Assembly (NCBI GenBank): GCA_001460835.1
Contig: CYKH01000368.1
Span: 1 to 25,710, forward strand
Length of the DNA stretch: 25,710 nt
Direction: 5' to 3'
Origin: Bodo saltans
Lineage: Eukaryota > Euglenozoa > Kinetoplastea > Eubodonida > Bodonidae
How positions within the stretch are numbered: the stretch's first letter is position 1; the number at the start of each line of letters is the position of its first letter. A program made the position numbers and the translations under genes. The notes under the pieces are model-generated. The model was not told where the DNA came from, did no database searches, and saw nothing but the letters and a program-made list of their open reading frames with translations. Below, piece by piece: positions 15,120 through 24,254 of the stretch.

Positions 15120-17498
15120 ATGGGGCTTTGTCTCAGCGTAGAAGAAAAGTATCAAGCGACGGTCAGGCAATGTCTCGCATCATGTGTGTGCCTCATCGAC
15201 AATTACTTCCTCGGTAAAGGCCGCACACTGCAAGACAGCACTGTATTTTTCGCATGTCTTCATGCGGCAATTCGCAAACTGCTTCAATGTAGCGACGATG
15301 AGACAAATGAATTCTTGCGAAGAGCCACCAGAGTCAATAACGTCGCTGCGTCCCACTTGGAAGCGTTTCTTGTGCTGCCAGTATCAACGCGTCAATCTGC
15401 ACTCAATGAATCTCGCAGTAAATCCATGCAAGTTTGGATGAAGTTTGACACTGACCACAGTGGTGATTTAAGCATCGGTGAGCTCGAAAAGCTTGTTGTT
15501 GGTCTCAACTTCCCAGACTCACTAAGCAGAAAATTGCTTCGCCTTGTCAGAAAAATGAAGAGATCCCTCAAGTTTACAGAGTATGAAGAACTCTACCAAT
15601 CCCTCATGCAATTCGACGAATTGGAGTATGTCTTCACTGCCATCGCTGGCGGTCACTCCAACGCTGCACACGTCACCAAGCAGCAGTTACAATCATTCTT
15701 GACCGAATGGCAGCATGAAGGAGTCGACTCTGCTTTCTTGGAAGAGGGTATGCTGCGTGTCGGATGTCTCGATCGACAATTGTTGCAGCGAGTCCACTTA
15801 TTGAGATTCTTAACAGATATCCGCTTGAGCTGCGCTTGGAAGATTGACGCCATGGAAACTGTCTACCAAGACATGACTAGGCCTCTGACAGAGTACTTCA
15901 TCAACTCCTCCCACAATACGTACTTAAGCGGTGATCAGCTGACGTCGAAGTCGTCGCCGTTGATGTACAAGAATGCCCTTCTAGATGGATGTCGCTGCGT
16001 AGAGTTGGACTGTTGGGATGGGCCGAATGGGGAACCCATTATTTACCATGGCTACACTCGAACGAGCAAGATCTCCTTTGTGTCTGTTGTGGAAGCAATC
16101 CACGAGTACGCGTTTCAAGTGTCTGACTTTCCCGTCATTCTTTCGTTGGAAGTCCACACGTCAATTCCTCAACAGGAGCGCATGGCACAAATCATGTCAG
16201 AGGTATTTGGTCAGTCTCTAGCAAAGCCAACCTGGGGTCCAGGAGAAGTCCCTGACCAGCCCATCACCCCGCACCATTATCAACGAAAAATTTTGGTGAA
16301 GGGAAAGCGAACCGGCGGTGGTGGCCACGGTGGTGGCAGCAATGCTGCTGCTGCTTCCGCCCACACAGCGGCCACCAACGGCACATTCTCTGCAACGGTG
16401 CAATCCTCCATGAATGGAACATTCACCACTGGTAGCATCGCTGGTCCTTCGGGGGGTAACTCGCCAGTGGGTGTGGTGCCGTCTGACACAATGAACTCCA
16501 TTCCCCCGCAATCACCCGCTATGGCGCAAGAGGATGCATCAACGAGACGTGAAACGAACGAGGATGAAGACATGATCGAAGGACCAACGCCAACTCTTAA
16601 TTCTGCAGACTCCACCCTTGCGAAAGAACAAAATGAGTACCTCAAGAAGGCAAAGAAAGGAAAGAAATCCGAGCCGAAGCACGGACACAAGGTAGCGCAG
16701 GCCCTCTCTGACTTGATTGTCATCGAAGCTGTCGGATTCAAAGGGCTGGGAGATGTCACTGGGAGATTTCCGTACATGTGCAGCAGCTTCACGGAAAGCA
16801 AGTCGAAGGCGATGTGTGCCGATCAGAGGTATGTCATGCTCAATCAACATGTTATCAGCCGCATCTACCCATCTGGTGCTCGATTCGATAGCAGCAACTA
16901 CCACCCTCAAATTCACTGGAACTCCGGCTGCCAAGTGGTAGCCCTCAATTGGCAATCCTCTCGAACTTACGAGCTTCGTTTGAACAAGGCAGTCTTCCGT
17001 GATAACAACAACTCGGGTTACCTGCTGAAACCAGATTATTTGCGTGATCCCAACTTCTTTCCGGCTGCTCACATGAAAGCGGAGCCTACCCATTTGTCCC
17101 TTGAGATCATTTCAGGATTCTGCCTTCCAAAGCCCGCACAGTCCACCAAAGGTGAAATTGTCGATCCTTATGTCAAAGTGTTTGTTGAGGGCCCTGGCAT
17201 GGACCATAACCGTCCCGTATTCCGCACGCACACCATCGATGATAACGGATTTCATCCTGTATGGCGTGGTGGTGCTCACGGCACGACATATCACTTTGAT
17301 ATCTCTGTCTGGTGTATGTCGTCATTAGTCCTCCAAGTGTTCGATGAAGACGTGGATTCGGACGATCTCTTGGCAGAATGTATTATCCCACTTCGCTTGC
17401 TCAAACGTGGGATACGATTGTTCCCGCTAACCGATGAGGTGAGCGAGCCCCTCACCAGCTCGTTTTTGGTGTGCAATGTTTCTTTCATTGAGGTTTGA
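15120..17498 (+). CDS. Phosphoinositide-specific phospholipase C
   Basis: A 792-residue PI-PLC that hydrolyses PIP2 to IP3 and diacylglycerol. The N-terminus MGLC (Gly2, Cys4) fits myristoylation plus palmitoylation, as known for Trypanosoma cruzi PI-PLC; no PH domain is visible. A canonical EF-hand loop lies at 110-121 (D-x-D-x-S-G-D-L-x3-E). The X domain (about 252-397) has His265-Asn266 in SSHNTYLSG, Glu295 and Asp297 in CVELDCWDG, second catalytic His310 in IIYHGYT, and Glu344 in LSLEVH. A low-complexity Gly/Ser/Ala linker (398-525) contains an acidic patch (EDEDMIEG) near 481-488 and a Lys-rich end. The Y domain (526-643) has SRIYPSGARFDSSNY and GCQVVALNWQ. A C2 domain (655-792) keeps Asp-rich Ca2+ loops (FDEDVDSDD). 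All key residues are present, so it should be active. Confidence 0.96.
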   Translation: MGLCLSVEEKYQATVRQCLASCVCLIDNYFLGKGRTLQDSTVFFACLHAAIRKLLQCSDDETNEFLRRATRVNNVAASHLEAFLVLPVSTRQSALNESRSKSMQVWMKFDTDHSGDLSIGELEKLVVGLNFPDSLSRKLLRLVRKMKRSLKFTEYEELYQSLMQFDELEYVFTAIAGGHSNAAHVTKQQLQSFLTEWQHEGVDSAFLEEGMLRVGCLDRQLLQRVHLLRFLTDIRLSCAWKIDAMETVYQDMTRPLTEYFINSSHNTYLSGDQLTSKSSPLMYKNALLDGCRCVELDCWDGPNGEPIIYHGYTRTSKISFVSVVEAIHEYAFQVSDFPVILSLEVHTSIPQQERMAQIMSEVFGQSLAKPTWGPGEVPDQPITPHHYQRKILVKGKRTGGGGHGGGSNAAAASAHTAATNGTFSATVQSSMNGTFTTGSIAGPSGGNSPVGVVPSDTMNSIPPQSPAMAQEDASTRRETNEDEDMIEGPTPTLNSADSTLAKEQNEYLKKAKKGKKSEPKHGHKVAQALSDLIVIEAVGFKGLGDVTGRFPYMCSSFTESKSKAMCADQRYVMLNQHVISRIYPSGARFDSSNYHPQIHWNSGCQVVALNWQSSRTYELRLNKAVFRDNNNSGYLLKPDYLRDPNFFPAAHMKAEPTHLSLEIISGFCLPKPAQSTKGEIVDPYVKVFVEGPGMDHNRPVFRTHTIDDNGFHPVWRGGAHGTTYHFDISVWCMSSLVLQVFDEDVDSDDLLAECIIPLRLLKRGIRLFPLTDEVSEPLTSSFLVCNVSFIEV

Positions 17499-17636
17499 TG
17501 TTTGATCACTCTTCAAAATGTTGCACACCGACTTCATTTAGCCCTTCATTTTCATTCGTTGTACCGCGTGACGCCAACGCTTTTGCTTAAGTTGAATTAC
17601 ATTAGCATTCGTCTTACAAACCTCTCGAAGGAAAGG

Positions 17637-17699
17637 TCTTTTTTTCTTTCTTTCTTTCTTTTCTCTTCGATTTGGAAAGTGACTTACACACGACAACAG
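17637..17699 (+). promoter_or_regulatory. Predicted trans-splice acceptor with TTTC repeat
   Basis: A long polypyrimidine tract containing several TTTC units (17641-17668), then ACAACAG with AG at 17698-17699. ATG 17704 lies 4 nt further on. Confidence 0.5.
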
Positions 17700-17703
17700 T
17701 GCG

Positions 17704-20700
17704 ATGCTTCGTCGCTGTTCAGTCGTGTTGTGTGTAGCATCTGCATCCGTTGCAGGTACCTTGGCTTCCCATGTGATTGATGCAGGGGCTACCAAGGGAG
17801 CGCAATGCCTTCGTGTTCACGTCGGTCCTCCGCGAAGCGAAGCTGCAGACTTCGCAGAGCCTATGCTCGTTGAGCAGCCTCACGCACCAGCTTCAATGCC
17901 GAACCCGAGTGACCAACACTATTCGCTGCGCCGCTCTATTTACTCAACATTCCGGCGGCTCCCCGGCAAGTCGTCAGGAGGTCGCCCAGGGCATTGCGTT
18001 CGAGGTATTTTCGCAAACAGCAGTCGGAAACTGAATGCTCATCCCACATCAGGATGCGGTCCCCTTTGTTGTTGCTCAGCAGTAGTATCGCCAATGTGGG
18101 CCACAATCGCCGTCAACAAGGACGAGGATCTCAACCACACACCACCCTCTCTCCTCATGCAAGACGTTCAGCTGCAAGCCGTCATGGATGCAGCAGCTGC
18201 TGCACGTGTGATATGCATCAACGACGTATTCCATGGCGACTCGCATCCGGAAGAGTTAAAGCAACAACGATTACACGACGTTGCTCCTTCGCTCAGTACA
18301 TTTCTCAGCAAATGGACGCGAAACTCTTCGACGTCAGGCAGCCACGATCATCCTGTCAGGATCGATGGTGCGCTTGCACACCTAGCCCCCCTTTGTGCAG
18401 ACATTAACCCCTCACTGGGAAATGGTGCAACAGACTGGGTGGCTCAGACACTTTTCACTGTCGAGGAATCAGAATCGATTTACTACTTCATCGTTCGGTT
18501 GCAAGATGTTGCCACCCACTCCGTCGAAGAAACGAACCGTCTCCTCACCATCTCGTCGCTCAAGGTTCTCCTGGCGGTCTCGTCGATTCGGCAGGCCACC
18601 AAAGATTCGTCAGTGGACCCAGACCACCGTCATCAAGCCGAGTCAACACCACATCCTCACCACCCGACACATCACCCACGGCAGCACCACGTTGCAGACT
18701 CGTCTTGTGGTCATGCTGTCACCGTGCTTCGAGAGGTGTATGAGACAGTTCTGAAAACGGTCATTGATTCTCACAACAGTTCGCAAAAACGCAATCAGGC
18801 GGTACCGCCCATCGGACTTGTTGATATTGCGGCAGCATTTGCCATGCGCAGAGCGTCGCCCAACGCGTGTGTTCGCTTCCTGTGTGATGTGCTTCGCAAC
18901 TGCCCCATGGAACTAGATCGTGAGTTTTCCGTCGACGTTGTGCACGACCTGATTGCATCGGGCTCAGAAGAGGCATTGAAGACATTTTCCCTACCACCAC
19001 CTCCTGGTACAACGGAAACACTCTCACATGTGGCCGATGCGATCGCAGAGCTTCTACTAATGCTGACCGAAGATGTTCTGTCGGTGAAGTCTGCTGATGG
19101 TTCACATCGTAGCCATCGCCAAGGTCGTCGCCGAGTCGTTGAGCTGGTGCGACGACACTGCGAAGAGCTTTTGAAATTTCTTCCCCACTCAGTGGTGTCG
19201 TCTAATGACGTGGAACCTGCTGCCGTTGTGACCAATGGCAGTGTTGAAGCAAACAAGGTTGTATCGCCGCTGTCGCGACTGCTTTCGTGCATTGTCGAAT
19301 GGCAACGAAGCGCACCATCGTGGATGAACCAAGAGCTCAGCAGTATTCTCACACAAGTGCTTGACGGCATCGTGCAAGCGTCTGCACGGTCTGGTGGATC
19401 TACCCACGTCCTCCAATTGCTTAAGAGTGTTGGGCTGACCAACGTCCTCCAGATGGAGAGGATGTTTTTTGTTGCTGTGCCGATCCTTCGTGGACTTCAG
19501 TCAGCCGAGGATCTTGTCGGGGACTTTATCGAGCATGCAGTTTCTGACGCAGCAATAATGTACGCTGGCACACAAGCGAACATGTTGTTGAGTGCTGATA
19601 GTGCTGCTGCGTTGGATGCATTTCTTCGCGCAGTTGAGAAGAAACGTGCAGCGCTTCAGCAGACGCCTGAATGCACTCTAGCACCTGATTTGGAGGTGAT
19701 CTCGTCGATTTTGGATGACTTTGCGCTCCTAGGGAAGCATGTCTTCTCGTCTCAGCAGATGCAAGCTCGGTCGGACGACGGCAGGCACCATCTTCACCAC
19801 CTCCATCGTGGTGCCGATGCGGCCGTAGATCCCGATGCAGCTCTCCTCGGTGGCCCTGTTGAATTTGCTCGATACCTGCTGAACACAGTCAAGCAGGTTT
19901 GGTCTGATATCCAGTCCATACGACCCACCGACGAGGACGGTAGTGATGACAGTGACTTCCAGCGGAATGCGCGTTCCCACGCAGACAACACCACCACAGC
20001 GGCACCTGTAACACCCATCACGGTCGCCCCATCGGTGGTGCGGGACTTCACGTTGCTCCTTGAGCGCGTCGTTGTCTTATCGATGAGCGTGCTGCGGCAT
20101 CAAGTTCCATTAGTGAGCCCAGCGTTGTCCAAGATTATTGACACATCCCTTCAACTACCTAATCTGCATGATGAATATCGTCGGAAGCTGTTCTTGATGG
20201 TCAACGTTGATTCTGGGCGCCACACTGGTGGAGATGCCAAGGAAGGCGCAACCGGGCATGACACTCCAGAAGCACTTCTCAAACTCACCGCGGCACTTCC
20301 ACTGCAATTTCTGCCTTGGTCATCTACGCAAATCACCAAGGAAGTTCTTGCATCCTCTCACGGCCACGGACCACGCTACCTGCACCTGCTGCGTACTGCT
20401 GTAGATCTCCAGCTTCCTCCCAGCACTGCAAGGTCACGAATTGCTGGCGTGTTAGAGGTGTACAAGCTCGTTCGTTCGCAACGAGACAAACTTCCCCCGT
20501 TGGAGTACACACGGCTTCTGTTGCGATGTTTAATGAGTCTTCCCCTTTCCTACATCTTCTCAAGTTGGACATTTTTCCTCTGGTGGACGTTTGTTGGTTT
20601 TCTCGTCGCCCTCCACATCACAGGCTGGAGTTGGGAGGCGTTTTATGTTGTGAAGGCGAGGCGTCTTGAGTTCGCGAAGCCTCTCACAGGCGGAGTTGGG

Positions 20701-21831
20701 CTTGCAGAACGAAAATACGGGTCTCCCGTCCAACAGCCATCGTCGGTTGTCGAATACGTCATGACGCACGCGAACACTCTTGTCGCTCATCCAGTCGCCA
20801 ATACGGTGATGCTTGTGGTTCACGATGTGGCAGCAACACCAACGACTGGTTTGGCATCACCACTACAGTTCCGCCTCGCTGAAGCGGCGTGTCGCTCGTT
20901 GAACACCAACACCACCACGCCATTCGTGCTCCGTTATCCACCTGCAGTTGGGGGAGGGACTGCGGAGTACCTCGTCGTTGATGACATCCTTCGCGATTGC
21001 GCGCAACGAATTCGGCGTGAGGCCAACACGACGTGGAATCCGTTCCAGCGTCTTATTTTTAATCTATTTCCACTATTTCGTCCGACTGCTGAAGAGTCCC
21101 TCATTAAACTCATCACTCATCGTGCCGCATCAAAGGGTGTTCCTTGCACGTTTATGTTGATGATTCCGGATCACGTGTATCTTACAGAAGCCTCATTGCA
21201 ACGGATGCGAGATGTCTTCGCACGCCAGTACGTCTCCAACCTTGTCATCATCGTGAATCATACGAATCCGTCTATTGCTTCCGTCTCAAATCGGATGGAA
21301 GTGGTGGCCTCGCGTGGCGACGCCGAATTAGTCCTGGATGCCGCTGCCGTTTGTCAGTGCGAAGGCGAGGATGAACGCTGGAATATCGCTGCTGTCTCAA
21401 ACTCCTTAGGGGCTGCGCTCTTCGCCACTCCAGATGGCTACCGCATTTCTCATTCCGAGCCAACCTCTGCGATTGGTTTGGGAATTGGAGAGCATGAAGA
21501 AGTCACGTTTGTGTCACCCATGTGGAAAAATGGGATCTTCACATCGTTATTGCGCCCAAAGCCAGTTGCATCAACGATCGAGCCGCCGAGTGCCACTCGA
21601 CAGGAAATGATGATGATCGCCTTGCGGCGCACTGCCCAAACATCAATTCCTTCCATCTTCAACTGCCGCCGCGTCACTGCGCAGTCAATTGAAGCTCTGC
21701 TTCCGTTGTTACGGAATTATCATGCCGACGCTGCTTCGGCCTTGGCTGAATCGCAGTTTGTTCAACACGTTCATTCGTTGCTTGGTCTTCGCGCACGAAA
21801 AGAAGGCGTCGAAGGCGGAATACTTCATTAG
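17704..21831 (+). CDS. Large hypothetical membrane protein, N-terminal frame uncertain
   Basis: A 1375-residue ORF. It begins with a hydrophobic leader (CSVVLCVASASVAGTLA), possibly a signal or mitochondrial presequence. Residues about 150-940 are mostly helical with His/Asp-rich loops, in the style of an ARM/HEAT-like repeat protein, though no repeat is provable by eye. One strong membrane segment lies at about 955-978 (SWTFFLWWTFVGFLVALHIT). The C-terminal 390 residues alternate strand and helix (VMLVVHDVAAT, TFMLMIPDHVYL, NLVIIVNHTNPS), suggesting a Rossmann-like alpha/beta domain, but no nucleotide-binding motif is evident. No known family is recognised. Residues about 27-135 in this frame have poor protein character (Pro/Arg/Cys-rich), while the +1-shifted frame (17777-18034) reads better there, hinting at a frameshift or a later true start. 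Confidence 0.75.
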   Translation: MLRRCSVVLCVASASVAGTLASHVIDAGATKGAQCLRVHVGPPRSEAADFAEPMLVEQPHAPASMPNPSDQHYSLRRSIYSTFRRLPGKSSGGRPGHCVRGIFANSSRKLNAHPTSGCGPLCCCSAVVSPMWATIAVNKDEDLNHTPPSLLMQDVQLQAVMDAAAAARVICINDVFHGDSHPEELKQQRLHDVAPSLSTFLSKWTRNSSTSGSHDHPVRIDGALAHLAPLCADINPSLGNGATDWVAQTLFTVEESESIYYFIVRLQDVATHSVEETNRLLTISSLKVLLAVSSIRQATKDSSVDPDHRHQAESTPHPHHPTHHPRQHHVADSSCGHAVTVLREVYETVLKTVIDSHNSSQKRNQAVPPIGLVDIAAAFAMRRASPNACVRFLCDVLRNCPMELDREFSVDVVHDLIASGSEEALKTFSLPPPPGTTETLSHVADAIAELLLMLTEDVLSVKSADGSHRSHRQGRRRVVELVRRHCEELLKFLPHSVVSSNDVEPAAVVTNGSVEANKVVSPLSRLLSCIVEWQRSAPSWMNQELSSILTQVLDGIVQASARSGGSTHVLQLLKSVGLTNVLQMERMFFVAVPILRGLQSAEDLVGDFIEHAVSDAAIMYAGTQANMLLSADSAAALDAFLRAVEKKRAALQQTPECTLAPDLEVISSILDDFALLGKHVFSSQQMQARSDDGRHHLHHLHRGADAAVDPDAALLGGPVEFARYLLNTVKQVWSDIQSIRPTDEDGSDDSDFQRNARSHADNTTTAAPVTPITVAPSVVRDFTLLLERVVVLSMSVLRHQVPLVSPALSKIIDTSLQLPNLHDEYRRKLFLMVNVDSGRHTGGDAKEGATGHDTPEALLKLTAALPLQFLPWSSTQITKEVLASSHGHGPRYLHLLRTAVDLQLPPSTARSRIAGVLEVYKLVRSQRDKLPPLEYTRLLLRCLMSLPLSYIFSSWTFFLWWTFVGFLVALHITGWSWEAFYVVKARRLEFAKPLTGGVGLAERKYGSPVQQPSSVVEYVMTHANTLVAHPVANTVMLVVHDVAATPTTGLASPLQFRLAEAACRSLNTNTTTPFVLRYPPAVGGGTAEYLVVDDILRDCAQRIRREANTTWNPFQRLIFNLFPLFRPTAEESLIKLITHRAASKGVPCTFMLMIPDHVYLTEASLQRMRDVFARQYVSNLVIIVNHTNPSIASVSNRMEVVASRGDAELVLDAAAVCQCEGEDERWNIAAVSNSLGAALFATPDGYRISHSEPTSAIGLGIGEHEEVTFVSPMWKNGIFTSLLRPKPVASTIEPPSATRQEMMMIALRRTAQTSIPSIFNCRRVTAQSIEALLPLLRNYHADAASALAESQFVQHVHSLLGLRARKEGVEGGILH

Positions 21832-21860
21832 CTATGCCACTACAAAAATATCCAGCTCTA

Positions 21861-21946
21861 CTCCTTTTTTGTCCTCTGAGCGGAATTTCTTTCGTTGCCT
21901 CGCATTTTTCTTTCTTGCTTTCTCGCTACTGCTGTCGCTTGAGAAG
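21861..21946 (+). promoter_or_regulatory. Predicted trans-splice acceptors, U-box gene
   Basis: Two C/T-rich tracts: CTCCTTTTTTGTCCTCTGAG (AG 21879-21880), and a longer T/C run from 21887 to 21940 followed by GAGAAG (AG 21945-21946). Either could accept the spliced leader upstream of ATG 22080. Confidence 0.45.
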
Positions 21947-22079
21947 ACTAAGGAAGGCTTAGTACAGTGGAACAAGTTTGATCCAAAGCTCCTCTCATAC
22001 AACACAGGGAGACGCCACACTCATCATATTGGGGGAAAAAAGAATTACTCTTATCAAGTGGAAGCCACAACACGAAACA

Positions 22080-23921
22080 ATGAGCATTGTAGAACTCGAC
22101 GCCCGCATCGCAAGCAACCCCGCTCCCCTCTCTGAAGAGGAGCTCGAATATTGGATTGCTGAGTCTGACATCGCTCGCTCAAAAGAATTCTACGCTCCAG
22201 ATAAAGAGACTGCTAAGCAGTGCGTTGGCCGCGTAAGCTCGAATTTTGTGGACATTTACCTCAACAACGCCAATCCGAACGAAGTTCCACTCCGCCGGAA
22301 AACAAAGTTCTGTCTCGTCCTGAACAACTTTGCGCTGCATAAGCCTGTCCGCAACTCCGTGTTCAATGCGATTAAGAACCTTAGCGGCATCTTTGAGGAT
22401 TCGATGAAGAAAGAAGGCACAATGCCATTCGATTCCGAACTTGGCCGCATGTCCGAGCACGTTCTTGTCCTTCTCATGCGCGTATGCCAGTACAAGTTGA
22501 AGGCTGCGCAAGTTCATGAGTTCGCAGAAAACAATACTCAGTTCGCTGTTCAACTGCTTCTTGCGATTCTTCTGAAAGAGCCGCCGTATGAATTCGAGCT
22601 GCGATGCAACTGCATTAGCGGTTTGTTAGGCTTCACGCAACCCCAAGCGTTTTTCTCCGCTGACCAAGCCGTTGAAGTGCACAGCTGCGAAGGCTTCACT
22701 ACCAAGATCGACTTCACGTTGAATCTGATGCTCCGTCTTCAATCTGTTCAAGTCGTGAACGACGTTCTCCTCCCCCAGCTCCTAGACTCCAACACGGTGC
22801 CTAGCATTGTCCACGTTGCTCTCTGCAACATGATGAGGTGCATCATGAACATCTTCCAATTCTGCTCTCAAGGCGCGACTCAATGGAGACAGCACGTACT
22901 CCTCTCAACCACGCTGGTGGATGGTGCCGTAGCGATTTACATTCAATCTCAAACCAACGCGCTTCAGTCCCTTCTCGAGCTGACAACGGCCAACTCAGCG
23001 GTGCCCAACGATATGGTTCAGGGCATTGGTCTCGCCCTGAAGTTCTGCAGTTTCGCCACATTCCATATGGGACGCCATGGTCGCTGTGTTCGCCCCCTTT
23101 GCGGTTTTATTCACGACCTTCTGCAGCTGTCTATTCGCTCTGTTGTCTACAACCCTCAGTTGAGTGGGCTCATGCTCACCGTCTTCACAAACCTGTTCCA
23201 CTTTTTGTGTAACGTAGACGCCCTTGCCGGCGACGACGGCGTTGTTGAGGACGTGAGCGAGCTCATTCCAGAGCTCACCAGCGAGAATTTGAAGCAATCT
23301 ATCCAAGCATTCCTTGCGAAGGAAGTCGCCTCCTGCGGCGCCCCGTTCCTAGACGCATGGCACAACAAATTCATTTCCGTCGACACAGATGCGCTTGTGT
23401 CGCAGGAGTGTGTGACATTCCAGTTGATTGACAGCTTCTACACTGCTCTTAAAGTTGGAAGTGCGGCAGCTGCTCAACCAGCGGTGCCTGCTCAAAATGA
23501 AAAGCGCCTCCTCGGAGATATGCCCAGCCTCGCTGCTCCTGCTCAGCAGGAAAAGAAGAAGAAAAAGAAGGTCGCTGTTGAGCAAGCTGGTGCCGTCGAA
23601 TTGGGTCAACAAATTACTGTGAAATCATCCTCGGTTGCATCAGCAAGCAATGCATCTGTTCCAAAGGAGTTCCTTTGCGCCTTAAGTGGTAACACAATGA
23701 AAAACCCAGTCTACTCTCCATACGGCCACACCTTTGACCGCGAGACCATTGAGCTTTGGATTAAGCAACAAGGCTCCGTTTGCCCCATCACTGGCAAGCC
23801 GTTGTCGTTAGATCAATTGCAGCCCCACAAGCAGTTGCAACAACAGATTATGACTGCCGTGATCCAGCAGAGTATGGCAGATTTCAACCAGGAAGAAGCC
23901 GCTGATCTTTATGACTTTTAG
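22080..23921 (+). CDS. U-box E3 ubiquitin ligase with helical N-terminal domain
   Basis: A 613-residue protein. The C-terminal 87 residues form a U-box: P-x-E-F-L-C at 528-533, then NPVYSPYGHTFDRETIELWI, CPITGKPL and LQPHKQLQQQI. This is the RING-like fold without zinc ligands that recruits a ubiquitin-charged E2. Residues 1-500 are helical and hydrophobic, with repeated short helices (VLVLLMRVCQYKL, FAVQLLLAILL, LGLTLKFCSFATF-like), consistent with an ARM-type substrate-binding domain. A Lys-rich linker (EKKKKKK) joins the two. The protein is too short for full UFD2/E4 and may be a kinetoplastid-specific U-box ligase. ATG 22080 is the first in frame; upstream open codons have no ATG. No frameshifts are seen. 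Confidence 0.88.
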   Translation: MSIVELDARIASNPAPLSEEELEYWIAESDIARSKEFYAPDKETAKQCVGRVSSNFVDIYLNNANPNEVPLRRKTKFCLVLNNFALHKPVRNSVFNAIKNLSGIFEDSMKKEGTMPFDSELGRMSEHVLVLLMRVCQYKLKAAQVHEFAENNTQFAVQLLLAILLKEPPYEFELRCNCISGLLGFTQPQAFFSADQAVEVHSCEGFTTKIDFTLNLMLRLQSVQVVNDVLLPQLLDSNTVPSIVHVALCNMMRCIMNIFQFCSQGATQWRQHVLLSTTLVDGAVAIYIQSQTNALQSLLELTTANSAVPNDMVQGIGLALKFCSFATFHMGRHGRCVRPLCGFIHDLLQLSIRSVVYNPQLSGLMLTVFTNLFHFLCNVDALAGDDGVVEDVSELIPELTSENLKQSIQAFLAKEVASCGAPFLDAWHNKFISVDTDALVSQECVTFQLIDSFYTALKVGSAAAAQPAVPAQNEKRLLGDMPSLAAPAQQEKKKKKKVAVEQAGAVELGQQITVKSSSVASASNASVPKEFLCALSGNTMKNPVYSPYGHTFDRETIELWIKQQGSVCPITGKPLSLDQLQPHKQLQQQIMTAVIQQSMADFNQEEAADLYDF

Positions 23922-24254
23922 AGCGTGTGAGAGAGTGTCCTCTTACACAGTGCAGAAGAAGAATGTGTGTGAGATTGAATTAGGAGGTGAAAACGAAGTG
24001 AAGATGCTCATATTTAGACGAGATTTTTTTCCCCCAAAGCAACCACGGTTCAGCCTTAAAAAGACGCAACTTGAGAAAATCAAAATCAAAACCAAAACAA
24101 AATAAAAGCGAGAGGTGAATCGAATTTGATTCTTCTCTTTGACAAGGAAGACATTGAGCCGGCCTTGGAAAAATATCTTAGATCTTGCCATGAACATTAT
24201 TTTGTTGAAGCGACTCCTCCCTTTGTCAATTCTCTCACAAGTGCAAAGAATTCA
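23922..24254 (+). other. Intergenic / 5' UTR, no gene seen
   Basis: Contains a T/C run (24024-24035) and an A-rich stretch (about 24078-24107). The Nudix frame is open through the last 130 bp but has no ATG before 24255. A short overlapping ATG frame at 24190 could act as an upstream ORF. Confidence 0.5.
24126..24146 (+). promoter_or_regulatory. Predicted trans-splice acceptor, Nudix gene
   Basis: A short pyrimidine tract (TTCTTCTCTTT) followed by GACAAG with AG at 24145-24146. It is one of the weaker and more distant acceptors here, 108 nt upstream of ATG 24255. Confidence 0.35.
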
